Positions 51,541 through 60,843 are shown, counted from the first letter of the stretch. The stretch is 64,000 nucleotides of DNA from JACNIZ01 sp964344765 (GCA_964344765.1 CAYFOM010000017.1:1-64000); one strand, 5' to 3'. Made by a program: numbers and translations. The notes: generated by a model from the sequence alone, not told the origin.

Positions 51541-53505
51541 TTAAATCACGCGGTCGTTGCCGCCGTCGATTGGGACTTGTGCGCCGGTGGTTTTTGCGAA
51601 CACCGGGCCAAGCAGTTGAGCAACAAGCGCAGCAACTTCTTTTGACGTCACCTCGGCGCCGAGCAGAGTTTTGGTTTTGTATTCCTGCACCGACATGCCG
51701 TAACTCTCGGCGCGGTTTTGCAGGATTTCATCGGTCCATACGCCGGTGTCGTAAACCGCGTCCGGATGAACCATGTTGACGCGGATTCCAAACGGCGCCA
51801 ATTCCAGCGCAGCCACACGACCTAGTTGGGTGAGTCCGGCTTTGGCCACCGAATAAGCTGCTGCACCGGGTCCGGGAGCCGGCACGTTTTTGGAACACAT
51901 CAACACCACCGCCGGGTCGATGCCGAGCTTTAAAAACCGCGTGCATTCTTGCAGCAGCTGTTGATGGCTGGTCAGGTTCAGTTCCACACTCTTTTGCCAA
52001 GTCGCTCGGTTCATCTCTTCAATGGACGCGCTCGGCGGAAACACACCGGCGTTGCTGACCAGCAAATCCAAACCGCCAAAGTGTGTAATGGTTTGCTCGA
52101 CCGCCGCGCGCAGCTGCTTGCTTAAAGTGACGTCACACTGAATCGGCAGCACGTTGGAGGAAGCAAAAGTTGTTTTGACCTTGGCGCTGATGTCCAGCGC
52201 CGCGACCACCGCGCCTTGGGCAACCAGTTCATCCACGCAAGCCTTGCCGATGCCGCTGGCGGCTCCACTGACCAATGCAACCTTGCCCTGGAAAACCGGC
52301 GAACTTGCCGACTTTTTGAGCTTGGCCTGCTCGAGCTCCCAATATTCCATTTCGAACAAGTCGCGTTGGCGCAGCGGTTTCCAACCACCCAAGGCTTCGG
52401 CTTTTTGAATCGCAGCAATGGTGTGACGGGCGATGTCGCCAATAATGCCGACCTCCTTCAGCGTGCGGCCAAAGCTGAGCACGCCGCGATTCTTCCATAC
52501 CGCCCAACGCGGCGCCGGGTCCAGCATGGTGCAATCCCCGGGATTGTGCTTGTCAAAAAACTTCTGATAGGCCTGCGCAAACGATGCACATTCTCGCGCC
52601 GCTTTGCCGTTCATGATCAGCGGTACACGCTTGGTGCGAATCACATGATCGGGCGTAATCGGTCCGCGCGTGGCAATCTTCGCGACGTTATCTAAGCGCG
52701 CAAACGCCGCATGACGACCATCAAAATTGCTGCCGACCAAAACCGGCGCACCGCGCAATCCCGACACTTCTTTGCGCATTTGTGCCAGCTGCATCAAATC
52801 CGGCTGCGCCTTTTTTCCCGTCGCTGCTTTGGCGCCGTTTTTGCGCAAGTAAGCCTCGGCCTTGCTCACCAAGCGAATCATTTTTAAATAACTCTGCTTG
52901 GCGTCGTCGTCGAAAGTAAAGACGCCATGATTCATCAAAATCATGCCGTCCAGCTTGCTCCAATCAACGTTGCGGGTGCGTTTGTAAATTTCCTTCGCGA
53001 GCACAAAGCCGGGCATGACGTAAGGAATGAGCAACACCTTGTCGCCGTAGATCTGCTCAATCAACTCGGCGCCGTTAGCGGTGTTGGTGATCGTGACCAC
53101 CGCGTCGGCGTGAGTGTGGTCGACAAACTTGCTCGGGATCAGCGCATGCAACAACGCTTCCACCGACGGATTCGGCGCAAACGGATCGGTCATCGACGCG
53201 CGTTGCAGCGAAACCATTTCCGCATCGGTGATCGAATCCAGCTCGAGCATTTTGGCCAGTGCGTCCATGCGCACCGGTGCAAATCCAGCCTCGGCGATGG
53301 TCTGCAAATCCCAACCGCTGCCCTTGATGTACAACAAATCATCGCTGCCTAGTCGCCCTTTGGTGCGCAGCTTCACCGACGTATTGCCACCGCCATGCAT
53401 AACCAAATCTTCGTCGCGGCCGAGCAACTGCGAGGTGTACACCCGCATTTTCAGCGACAGCGGTTTGATGCGCGCCGCAACCTTGTCATCCCACAAACTT
53501 TTCAT
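51541..53505 (-). CDS. Fused class II aldolase / short-chain dehydrogenase
   Basis: 654 residues, two enzymes in one chain. Residues 1-390 are a class II aldolase (RhaD/FucA/AraD-like) with the phosphate loop HGGGNTSVKL (37-46), candidate base Glu116 and zinc ligands His130, His132 and His193 (FVDHTHADAVV, MNHGVF). Residues 405-654 are an SDR with the NAD site SGAASGIG (413-420), Ser538, Tyr551 and Lys555. The same fusion is known as rhamnulose-1-phosphate aldolase/lactaldehyde dehydrogenase, but its position, overlapping mtnA by 4 bp, suggests it splits a 5-deoxypentulose 1-phosphate to DHAP and an aldehyde, which the SDR then oxidises or reduces. Confidence 0.9.
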   Translation of the reverse strand: MKSLWDDKVAARIKPLSLKMRVYTSQLLGRDEDLVMHGGGNTSVKLRTKGRLGSDDLLYIKGSGWDLQTIAEAGFAPVRMDALAKMLELDSITDAEMVSLQRASMTDPFAPNPSVEALLHALIPSKFVDHTHADAVVTITNTANGAELIEQIYGDKVLLIPYVMPGFVLAKEIYKRTRNVDWSKLDGMILMNHGVFTFDDDAKQSYLKMIRLVSKAEAYLRKNGAKAATGKKAQPDLMQLAQMRKEVSGLRGAPVLVGSNFDGRHAAFARLDNVAKIATRGPITPDHVIRTKRVPLIMNGKAARECASFAQAYQKFFDKHNPGDCTMLDPAPRWAVWKNRGVLSFGRTLKEVGIIGDIARHTIAAIQKAEALGGWKPLRQRDLFEMEYWELEQAKLKKSASSPVFQGKVALVSGAASGIGKACVDELVAQGAVVAALDISAKVKTTFASSNVLPIQCDVTLSKQLRAAVEQTITHFGGLDLLVSNAGVFPPSASIEEMNRATWQKSVELNLTSHQQLLQECTRFLKLGIDPAVVLMCSKNVPAPGPGAAAYSVAKAGLTQLGRVAALELAPFGIRVNMVHPDAVYDTGVWTDEILQNRAESYGMSVQEYKTKTLLGAEVTSKEVAALVAQLLGPVFAKTTGAQVPIDGGNDRVI

Positions 53506-54680
53506 GCTTCGTCTCCGCCAGTCGAGTGGCTCGATCCGCCATTGCGGCGATCGCGCTCAGGGAATAACCCCAGCACGCCATCTGCGCTAGCTTCACAAAT
53601 GCCGCGTTCGGTAATAATCCCGCTGACTAATCGCCGCGGAGTGATGTCGAAGGCGTAGTTGGCGACGGCGCTTTCTTTAGGCGCTAACCGCACCTCGAAA
53701 ATCCGACCGTCAGCGATCTCGTCGGGCAAATCGTTGTGCTCGCGGTCCAGCGCGCCCTCGGCAAAGCGAACCTCTTCATCACCGCGCTGCTCAATCGGCA
53801 CCCCGACGACGCCATCCTCAGTTTGCCAATCGATGGTCGAACTCGGCAGCGCCGCGTAAAAGGGCACGTCGTTATCGCGCGCCGCCAGCGCTTTCAAGTA
53901 GGTGCCAATCTTATTGCCGACGTCGCCGGTAAAAGTGGTGCGGTCCGAACCCACAATCACCAAATCCACCATGCCATGCTGCATCAAGTGTCCGCCGACG
54001 TTATCGGCAATCACCGTATGCGGCACGCCGTGCTGACCCAGCTCCCACGCGGTCAGCCGCGCGCCTTGATTGCGCGGCCGCGTTTCATCCACCCAAACAT
54101 GCACCGGGATTCCGGCATTATGAGCGGCATAAATCGGCGCGGTCGCGGTGCCGTTGTCGACGAATGCCAGCCACCCAGCGTTGCAATGTGTCAGCACGTT
54201 GACCGGCTCGCCGTTATTTCCGGCGGCAATCTCACGCATGATTTCCAAGCCATGTTCGCCGATCCGCCGACAGCTCTCGGCGTCTTCGTCGGCGATGTCG
54301 CGCGCAGTTTGCAGCGCCACCGCAACCGGATCCGCCGCATCCTTCATCGCCGCCAACTGTCGACCGATCGCCCACGACAAGTTGATCGCGGTGGGGCGGG
54401 TGGCGTCGAGTTGAGCGGCGAGGTCTTCGAGCTCCGCACTTGTGTCGGCTTCCAGCGCCGCCAGGTACATGCCATAACCAGCTGCCGCACCGATCAGTCC
54501 GGCACCGCGCACATGCATGTCGCGAATCGCGGCGCACATGTCCTCAACCGTGCGCAGGTCTTCGATTACAAACTCAAACGGCAGCCAGCGCTGATCAATG
54601 ATCTGGATCACCCGTGGGTCGTCTTTCTTTTCCCAAATCGTTCGATAGTGCTTGCCGTCGACATTCATGCCATTCTTCAC
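53502..54680 (-). CDS. mtnA: S-methyl-5-thioribose-1-phosphate isomerase (MtnA-like)
   Basis: 392 residues. It isomerises 5-methylthioribose 1-phosphate (or 5-deoxyribose 1-phosphate) to the ribulose form. Catalytic Cys166 is in THCNAGWLAF and Asp246 in IVGSDRTTFTGDVGNKIGTY; RGAGLIGAAAGYGMYLA and STIDWQTEDG are also conserved. The usual GADR-xx-NGD reads GSDRTTFTGD, a small departure that may reflect a paralogue specialised for another 5-deoxy sugar. The start is probably GTG at 54680, or ATG at 54668 after an AGGTGAAGAA purine run. The stop overlaps the aldolase start. Confidence 0.92.
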   Translation of the reverse strand: MKNGMNVDGKHYRTIWEKKDDPRVIQIIDQRWLPFEFVIEDLRTVEDMCAAIRDMHVRGAGLIGAAAGYGMYLAALEADTSAELEDLAAQLDATRPTAINLSWAIGRQLAAMKDAADPVAVALQTARDIADEDAESCRRIGEHGLEIMREIAAGNNGEPVNVLTHCNAGWLAFVDNGTATAPIYAAHNAGIPVHVWVDETRPRNQGARLTAWELGQHGVPHTVIADNVGGHLMQHGMVDLVIVGSDRTTFTGDVGNKIGTYLKALAARDNDVPFYAALPSSTIDWQTEDGVVGVPIEQRGDEEVRFAEGALDREHNDLPDEIADGRIFEVRLAPKESAVANYAFDITPRRLVSGIITERGICEASADGVLGLFPERDRRNGGSSHSTGGDEA

Positions 54681-54757
54681 CTGGGCGGCACAGTTTACAC
54701 AGCGTGATTCACCTTATCCGGCCAATCTCGACGCCGCCCAGGGAAAAACTTCGTCGG

Positions 54758-56449
54758 CTAGATCTGGATCCAGCCGCTAGCCGCCGAACTCTTGACCGAG
54801 TCCACGCCACCCAATCCGCGCGCTGCAACGGCCTGGAAGTAGAGCTCGATCAACGGCACGGAAGCCGGAATGTAATCTTCAAAATCCACATGGCCGAAGG
54901 AATCCGCCAGCGCTGACTTTTGAATCACAATCGGGTCAAGCAAATCCAAGCAAAGCCCACCAAGCTCCGGCGGGCACGGGCCGGAACCGAAGCCACCAAG
55001 CCCGCGCAGCAAATAGACCCTTTCTCCTGCGTCAAAGCCATATGCGTCCACCTCGGCCATAGTGCCGCGGTTCAGTTGACCTACATGCAGCCACTTGGTG
55101 TCTGAATCGCTGCCATCCGATGCAAAGATGTCCAGCATCCCATTCGTGTCTGCGGCCACCAAATTTGTAGCCAAGCTGGTGTACGCCACGCTGGTGCCAC
55201 CGGCGCTAATCGCCGGGTAGTAACTATTGAAATCTCCCCAAATTCCGCCGGGCCCGCGCGAAACCAGGCTGGTCGTGCCAGTACCCAGGTCGCGCAAAAA
55301 GATATCTTGCATGCCGTTGACATCACCGCCGACCATATTGCTCGATTGAGTTTGGAAAGTTACAAAGCGACCATCCGGGCTGATGTCGGGGTTGTAGCTA
55401 TGAGTGACCGAACTTTCGCCGGCATTGTTCACGCTGGCCAAGATGGTGATGCCGGTTGAAATCTCACGCATGTAAATGCGCACATCCGAGTAAATGAAGC
55501 CAAGCACCAACGTCGTCGCCACACTTTGGAAAATGATGCGATCGCCGTCTGCACTAATGCGTGACAAATCACTGTTGTGGTTGCCAAAAACCCCTGCGGT
55601 GCTTTGCGAAACCAGTTCCATGGTTTCATTGCCCTCGTCAAAAATTCCATTCTCGTCGGGGTCACGGTCGCGCAAGTAAATATCGTGATTGGCTTGGTGC
55701 GGCGCAAAGTTGTCGGCGCCACTGGTCAGGCTGACAAAGCGCCCATCGTGGGAGAGGTCTCCATCCCAGCTATCTTCATTGCCGAAGACGCCGCTGGAAT
55801 CGACGCTGGCGATGCGCATGTTTCCAGTTAAACGGTCGTAAAGAAAAACGTCGTGCTTGCCGTTGGTGTCGCCGGGCACGATGTCCGGATCCGGAGTGTG
55901 GAAGGTGACCCAGCGCCCATTGCTTGAGATCCTGGATTTTTGTCCGATCCATGCACCGGGATCACCATTCATTCGGCGCGAAACCAAAATAAGTGTGCCG
56001 TTGCCTTCGTCATAAACTCCGTTCTCATCGGGGTCGCGGTCGCGCAGGAAGATCCCTGTCCCTGGAGTGGACATTAGATTTGCTTCGGAATAAAAGCAGA
56101 TCCAGCGACCATTCGCAGAAATTGATGGATTGCGGGAATCTCCCCAATTTGAGCCACCGGCCTCAGGTTGATCAACCGTAACAGTTGTTCCCAATTCACG
56201 GTCGCGAACAAAAATATTGTTGTGGCTTCCATGGGTCTTGAACCCAGGCGCCAAGTCCGCAGTGCTTTCAAAAGCAACAAAGCGACCGTCCCAGGAGATG
56301 TCGGGAAGGCTGCTGGGCCCATTCGCTTCGAGGCCGGCATTGTCGAGGCTGACTCGCGAAGTTTGGGCGGATAACGGCGTGGAAAGGGTGGATAACGCCG
56401 TCAGGAAGGGCACGATCCACACGATTGAGGTGGCGAGAATGCGCTGCAT
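54758..56449 (-). CDS. Secreted TolB-like beta-propeller protein
   Basis: 563 residues from the ATG at 56449; an earlier in-frame ATG at 56524 lacks a signal peptide and is not favoured. A signal peptide (MQRILATSIVWIVPFLTALS) is followed by six or more TolB/PD40-like blades, seen as repeated D-I-S-x-D-G-R-F-V-x-F (DISWDGRFVAFES, DISPDGRFVTFQT) and IFVRDRELGTTV, IYLRDRDPDENGI and IFLRDLGTGTTS. The last 110 residues form a separate cysteine-containing domain that also ends other secreted proteins in such genomes (VYLLRGLGGFGSGP). Binding role presumed. It faces the ECF sigma gene across a palindrome. Confidence 0.8.
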   Translation of the reverse strand: MQRILATSIVWIVPFLTALSTLSTPLSAQTSRVSLDNAGLEANGPSSLPDISWDGRFVAFESTADLAPGFKTHGSHNNIFVRDRELGTTVTVDQPEAGGSNWGDSRNPSISANGRWICFYSEANLMSTPGTGIFLRDRDPDENGVYDEGNGTLILVSRRMNGDPGAWIGQKSRISSNGRWVTFHTPDPDIVPGDTNGKHDVFLYDRLTGNMRIASVDSSGVFGNEDSWDGDLSHDGRFVSLTSGADNFAPHQANHDIYLRDRDPDENGIFDEGNETMELVSQSTAGVFGNHNSDLSRISADGDRIIFQSVATTLVLGFIYSDVRIYMREISTGITILASVNNAGESSVTHSYNPDISPDGRFVTFQTQSSNMVGGDVNGMQDIFLRDLGTGTTSLVSRGPGGIWGDFNSYYPAISAGGTSVAYTSLATNLVAADTNGMLDIFASDGSDSDTKWLHVGQLNRGTMAEVDAYGFDAGERVYLLRGLGGFGSGPCPPELGGLCLDLLDPIVIQKSALADSFGHVDFEDYIPASVPLIELYFQAVAARGLGGVDSVKSSAASGWIQI

Positions 56450-56472
56450 ATGGAGTATCAACCTCAACAACT

Positions 56473-56504
56473 CAAAACTAACATCAAATTTGGTGAGAGT
56501 TTTG
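56473..56504. promoter_or_regulatory. 32-bp imperfect palindrome between TolB-like and ECF sigma genes
   Basis: CAAAAC at 56473-56478 and GTTTTG at 56499-56504 flank the core CATCAAATTTGGTG; 13 of 16 symmetrical positions pair, centred on 56488.5. It lies in the 141-bp divergent gap and looks like the binding site of a dimeric regulator. A hairpin at the 5' end of either transcript is an alternative. Confidence 0.6.
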
Positions 56505-56590
56505 GATTGGCTGCGTGAATTCAATACAGATGGCCATCCGCCGTTCCATTAGCGTTGTAGACTTGAGCTTCCAGGAGTCGAGGAAGTTGC

Positions 56591-57181
56591 ATGGATGTCA
56601 CCCGTCCGAGCCTATTGCTGCGAATTCGAGATGCCGGGGACGTCGACGCTTGGCAAAGCTTTCACGGCATCTACCGGCCGCTGCTCATCCGTTACGGCCG
56701 GGCTCTAGGTATGTCCGCCGACGACGCCGAGGATCTTTCGCAGCAAGTGCTGGCGGTGGTTCACGAGCAAATCGCCGATTTCGATTACGATCCCAAATGT
56801 GGGCGATTTCGTGCCTGGCTGCATTCGCTGGTGCGCAATCGAGTTTCCAACATGGTGCGCAGTCGCGGAGTGGTGCAGCGGGCTCAACCGAAACTACTTC
56901 AGCGCGAACAGCATCGCGAGCAGGGGCAGGTAACCGCCGAGCAAGTGTTCGAACAACTGTGGATGCAGGAGCATCTTTGGCATTGTTTAAAGCAAGTCGA
57001 GTTGGATGTCGAACCGGCGACCTATCAAATCTTCGAGCGCCTCGTCTTTCAAGAACAATCGGCCGCCAAGGTAGCGCAGGAACATGGTGTTTCGGTTCAG
57101 AATGTGCACACGATCAAGTGGCGGCTTACCAAGCGTGTCGGCGAATTGATGAGAGCATTAGTTGGGGACGAAGTTGACTGA
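56591..57181 (+). CDS. ECF-type RNA polymerase sigma factor
   Basis: 196 residues. Region 2 (about 22-90) includes FHGIYRPLLIRYGRALGM, SADDAEDLSQQVLAVVHEQI and FRAWLHSLVRNRVSNMVRS; region 4 (about 135-190) ends with SAAKVAQEHGVSVQNVHTIKW, read as AKVAQEHGVSVQNVHTIKW, the DNA-binding helix-turn-helix. This is the planctomycete-type ECF arrangement in which the sigma factor is paired with a kinase rather than an anti-sigma factor. A GAGGA ribosome site is 6 bp before the ATG. The 3' end overlaps the kinase gene by 20 bp. Confidence 0.9.
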   Translation: MDVTRPSLLLRIRDAGDVDAWQSFHGIYRPLLIRYGRALGMSADDAEDLSQQVLAVVHEQIADFDYDPKCGRFRAWLHSLVRNRVSNMVRSRGVVQRAQPKLLQREQHREQGQVTAEQVFEQLWMQEHLWHCLKQVELDVEPATYQIFERLVFQEQSAAKVAQEHGVSVQNVHTIKWRLTKRVGELMRALVGDEVD

Positions 57182-59567
57182 ACCAGCTCCTCCAACGGCC
57201 GACGCAGATACGCGGGCTTGGTTGCAACGGTTGCGTGCAGCTGGTCCGGTTCCGAGTAGCCGAGGTGGTGATCTTGCTGGAGGGCCGATGCCGGCGGATC
57301 TAATCCCCGGCTATGAATTGCTGGCCGAAATTGGCCGCGGTGGCCAAGGAGTGGTTTACCGGGCGCTGCACGTGGAAACCTCTCGCATGGTTGCGCTCAA
57401 GTTATTGCACGATGGCCCGCTTGCCAGTGCGTCAGCAGAGCGGCGATTTCAGCGGGAAATTGAACTCACAACCTCGCTGGATCACGCAGGGGTTCTGACA
57501 ATATTTGATGCTGGAAAAACCAGTGATGGACGTCGATATGTAACATCGCAAATCGTTCAGGGGCTGGCTTTGGATCAGTGGCTGATGGAATCCCGTCCTA
57601 GTTTGGAGCAACGCATTGATGTCGTCCTGCAGATCGCGGAAGCACTCGAGCATGCACACCAAAGAGGTGTCATTCACCTCGACCTAAAGCCGTCAAACGT
57701 GCTGGTGGACGAAAATGCCAACGCCTGCATATTGGATTTTGGATTGGCGCGACTGCTGGAGAAAAACGTCAGTGATTCTTTTGCCGATGGCTTCACTGCC
57801 GGCACTCCCGCTTACATGGCGCCTGAACAAATACAGCTTCCGGCCAATGAGTGGGATACTCGCACCGATGTTCACGCATTGGGTGTACTGCTGTACCAAG
57901 CCATTGCCGAAAAGCTGCCGTTTCCGTCTACCGGAACGCCGCTGGAAATTCTGCAAGCCGTCGAATCTCAAGCGCCGCCTCAGCTGGCCAGCAAGTTATC
58001 GATGTCCGCGCACCAATTGCGTGACCTTGAAGCTGTTTGCACCAAAGCAATGGCGAAGGTGCCTGATTCTCGTTACAGCGGAGCGGCCGCCTTTGCCGCC
58101 GACCTGAAGGCAATGCGAGCGGGGAGGCCAGTGGAGGCGCGCGGCATGGATCGTGCCTACCGACTGCGCTTAGCCATTCGTCGTAATCGCCCGGCAATTG
58201 CGATTACGCTGGCCAGCTTGGTGTTGGCCACTTGGTTCGGAAGGACTGCTCTGGTCCAGCAGCGTTTACGCTCCGAGGCCGACAGCTCGCGTGATCAAGC
58301 TCGCCAGGCAGCGATGGCATTTATTGAGGAGATTGATCCGCTTATTCAGTCTTTGCCTGGAGCGGCACCGGCGAGGAAACGCATCGTTGCTCGCGGCTTG
58401 GATTTCCTGCAGCAACTCCGCAACCAAAACGACGATGTCTCTCTCGCCCTGCCGTTGGCGCGGGGCTACTTCCTGATTGGAAACATTCAGGCAGACCTTT
58501 ACACATCCAGTTCCAATGAGCTGAATGAGGCGATCCATTCCTACCAGCTGGGGTTGGACTTGTTAGACGCCGCACAACCCGATTCAGCGGACATGGGTCG
58601 CAGGATGGGCATCCAGAGATTCGAGTTGTTGCGTAAAAAAGGGCAGGTATTGCGCAGGATGGAGCGTTGGCCAGAATTTGCAGCCGGTACTGAGCAAGGA
58701 TTCGAACTTGCTCAACAACTGCTGGAAGGGAATCCAGATGATGTGGATTGCCAGCGTCTGACTGCTCTCGCCTTAGAAGACCGCGGGCTTTGGGCAGGCA
58801 AGGAGGGCCGTCTGGAGGACGCGCTCGATTTGCATCTTCAAGCGCAAGCCATCCTTCAGCAAATGCGGGGCCGTCTACAAGATCCGGAACGGCTGGATCG
58901 AGACCTGGCCGTCGGCCATCACAAAATCGGCATGGCGCTGCTGGACCTGGGACGAAAGAACGAGGCGCGCGAGCAGTTCATTCAGTTTTTGGAGTCGGCG
59001 CCGCAGGACGACGGGTTCGTTTCACAGTCCGACCGCGCCACCGCCCATGAATGGGTGGGGCGGATTGAGTTCCAACTGGGCAATCCTGAGGCTGCCATCG
59101 ACCATCTTTCGAGCGCGGTACAGATCCTTGATTCGCTACTTTTGCAGTGGTCGGACAGCCTTCGCCTGCGAACCATGCTGGCTACCATCCTGAATCACAG
59201 CGGCGAGGTCCATTTGGCCAGCAAAAATTTCGACGCCGCCAAACTGGCTTTCGATCGGTTTCACCAGACCGCCCTCGCCTTGGCGGTTGAATTCCCTGCA
59301 GTGCCTCGCAATCACCGATTCGTGGGAGTGAGCCACTACAAGAAGTTTGAATGGCGGATCGCCAGGCGTAGCTCGCTCGCCGACCATGAACCTCAGCGAC
59401 ACCACGACTTGGTGGCCGCCCGAGCTGCATTGGAGCAATGCATTTTGACCTTCCAGGAGATGAAAGACGCTGGCCTGCTTGCAGTCGAAGATTCAGGGGT
59501 GATTGAGGCGCTCCAAGGGGAGCTGGCAGACCTGCCGATGGCCGATTCCGACACTGAGGAGGAGTAA
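57162..59567 (+). CDS. PknB-type serine/threonine kinase, transmembrane, with C-terminal repeat region
   Basis: 801 residues from a TTG at 57162 inside the sigma gene; a TTG at 57174, just after GGGGACGAAG, is an equally good start. Kinase domain about 50-320: glycine loop EIGRGGQGVVYRA, Lys80 in MVALKLL, catalytic HLDLKPSN (173-180), DFG (192-194) and GTPAYMAPEQ. One membrane helix at about 345-362. The remaining 430 residues are helical and TPR-like (LALPLARGYFLIGNIQADLY, DLAVGHHKIGMALLDLGRKNEA), probably extracytoplasmic. The kinase may act on the sigma factor encoded upstream; that is inference from gene order. Confidence 0.9.
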   Translation: MGTKLTEPAPPTADADTRAWLQRLRAAGPVPSSRGGDLAGGPMPADLIPGYELLAEIGRGGQGVVYRALHVETSRMVALKLLHDGPLASASAERRFQREIELTTSLDHAGVLTIFDAGKTSDGRRYVTSQIVQGLALDQWLMESRPSLEQRIDVVLQIAEALEHAHQRGVIHLDLKPSNVLVDENANACILDFGLARLLEKNVSDSFADGFTAGTPAYMAPEQIQLPANEWDTRTDVHALGVLLYQAIAEKLPFPSTGTPLEILQAVESQAPPQLASKLSMSAHQLRDLEAVCTKAMAKVPDSRYSGAAAFAADLKAMRAGRPVEARGMDRAYRLRLAIRRNRPAIAITLASLVLATWFGRTALVQQRLRSEADSSRDQARQAAMAFIEEIDPLIQSLPGAAPARKRIVARGLDFLQQLRNQNDDVSLALPLARGYFLIGNIQADLYTSSSNELNEAIHSYQLGLDLLDAAQPDSADMGRRMGIQRFELLRKKGQVLRRMERWPEFAAGTEQGFELAQQLLEGNPDDVDCQRLTALALEDRGLWAGKEGRLEDALDLHLQAQAILQQMRGRLQDPERLDRDLAVGHHKIGMALLDLGRKNEAREQFIQFLESAPQDDGFVSQSDRATAHEWVGRIEFQLGNPEAAIDHLSSAVQILDSLLLQWSDSLRLRTMLATILNHSGEVHLASKNFDAAKLAFDRFHQTALALAVEFPAVPRNHRFVGVSHYKKFEWRIARRSSLADHEPQRHHDLVAARAALEQCILTFQEMKDAGLLAVEDSGVIEALQGELADLPMADSDTEEE

Positions 59568-59631
59568 GTGGAATTCGAGAGCGCTGCTAAACTAAACGGC
59601 CGTCCCAGCGACTCCCCAATCCCCCAAGCTC

Positions 59632-60831
59632 GTGCTGCAAATCCTCCGGAATGCTGATGTCTACGCGCCCGCCGCGCTAGGAATTCAGGACCTCATCGTC
59701 GGAGGTGGCAAGGTCCTTTGGATGGGGGCGGCGGCGCCCAAGATTTCGGATTTGGAGGTCGGCATGACCGCGGCCAAAGCGTCGATCGCCGACGAGCTCG
59801 ACCTTGGCGGCCAGCGCGTCATCCCAGGCCTGATCGACGGCCACGTGCATTTCACCGGCGGCGGCGGCGAGGCCGGGTTTTCCACCCGCGTGCCACCGCT
59901 GGCGCTGAACCAATTCCTCGACCACGGCATTACGTCGGCGATTGGGGTGTTGGGTTTCGACGACTGCACGCGCACCACCGCCGAACTGCTGGCGACCACC
60001 CGCGGATTTGCCGAGCACGGCTTCGGCGCGTGGTGTTTGACCGGCGGCTACCACCTGCCGCTGACCACGCTGACGGGATCGGCGCGCGAAGACTTGGTCC
60101 ATCTCGACCGCGTCATCGGCATCGGCGAGTTTGCGCTCAGCGATCACCGCTCATCGCAGCCGACGCTGCAAGAGCTGCTGCGCCTCGCCAGCGAAGCCCA
60201 CTTCGGCGCGCTGGCCACCAACAAAGCTTGCATCCTTCACCTGCACATGGGCGACGGCCCGCGCGGATTGGAAATGGTGCGCGCCGCACTGCGCGAAAGC
60301 GAGCTGCCGGCGGCGATGTTCCAGCCCACCCACGTCAACCGCAAGCGCGCGCTGTTTGAAGAAGCGCTCGACCTCGCCGGCGAAGGCTGCCCAATCGAAG
60401 TCACCGCTTTCCCGGTGGCCGAAGACGAAGACGCGTGGTCGGCCGAGGACGCCATCGAGCTGTTCCTCGAAACCGAACTGCCGCGCACCTGCTTCACCAT
60501 CAGCTCGGACGGCGGCGGCTGCCTGCCGGAATTCGACGAGCACGGCCGCATGACGCGGATGGACGTCGGCCAACCGTACGCCATCACCGATTGCCTGCAA
60601 AACCTGCTGCGGCGCGGCCACAACTTAGAAACCGTTTTACCTTTCTTCACCAGCAACGTGGCGAACACGTGGCGACTGCCCGGTAAAGGTCAGGTCGCCG
60701 TCGGCGCCGACGCGGATTTGGTGCTGCTGGATGCCAGCGGCCGACCGGAGCGCGTCATGCTGGGCGGAAGGTTTACCCAAACTCCGGGCGCCGGAAGCAA
60801 CGCGCCCGAACCACACACGCAACCCAACTAA
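59632..60831 (+). CDS. iadA: Isoaspartyl dipeptidase with Glu replacing the bridging Lys
   Basis: 399 residues, amidohydrolase fold, starting with GTG. It hydrolyses beta-aspartyl dipeptides, here presumably beta-Asp-Arg released from cyanophycin. Zinc-site residues are His71 and His73 (IDGHVHFTGGGGEAG, with Glu80), His205 (ILHLHMGD), His234 (QPTHVNR) and Asp293 (SSDGGG). In the E. coli enzyme the two zinc ions are bridged by a carbamylated Lys in the block VIGVKCAISDHRS; here the equivalent position is Glu166 (VIGIGEFALSDHRS). First gene of iadA-cphB-cphA, 12 bp from cphB. Confidence 0.88.
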   Translation: MLQILRNADVYAPAALGIQDLIVGGGKVLWMGAAAPKISDLEVGMTAAKASIADELDLGGQRVIPGLIDGHVHFTGGGGEAGFSTRVPPLALNQFLDHGITSAIGVLGFDDCTRTTAELLATTRGFAEHGFGAWCLTGGYHLPLTTLTGSAREDLVHLDRVIGIGEFALSDHRSSQPTLQELLRLASEAHFGALATNKACILHLHMGDGPRGLEMVRAALRESELPAAMFQPTHVNRKRALFEEALDLAGEGCPIEVTAFPVAEDEDAWSAEDAIELFLETELPRTCFTISSDGGGCLPEFDEHGRMTRMDVGQPYAITDCLQNLLRRGHNLETVLPFFTSNVANTWRLPGKGQVAVGADADLVLLDASGRPERVMLGGRFTQTPGAGSNAPEPHTQPN

Positions 60832-60843
60832 TCACTTACCCAC

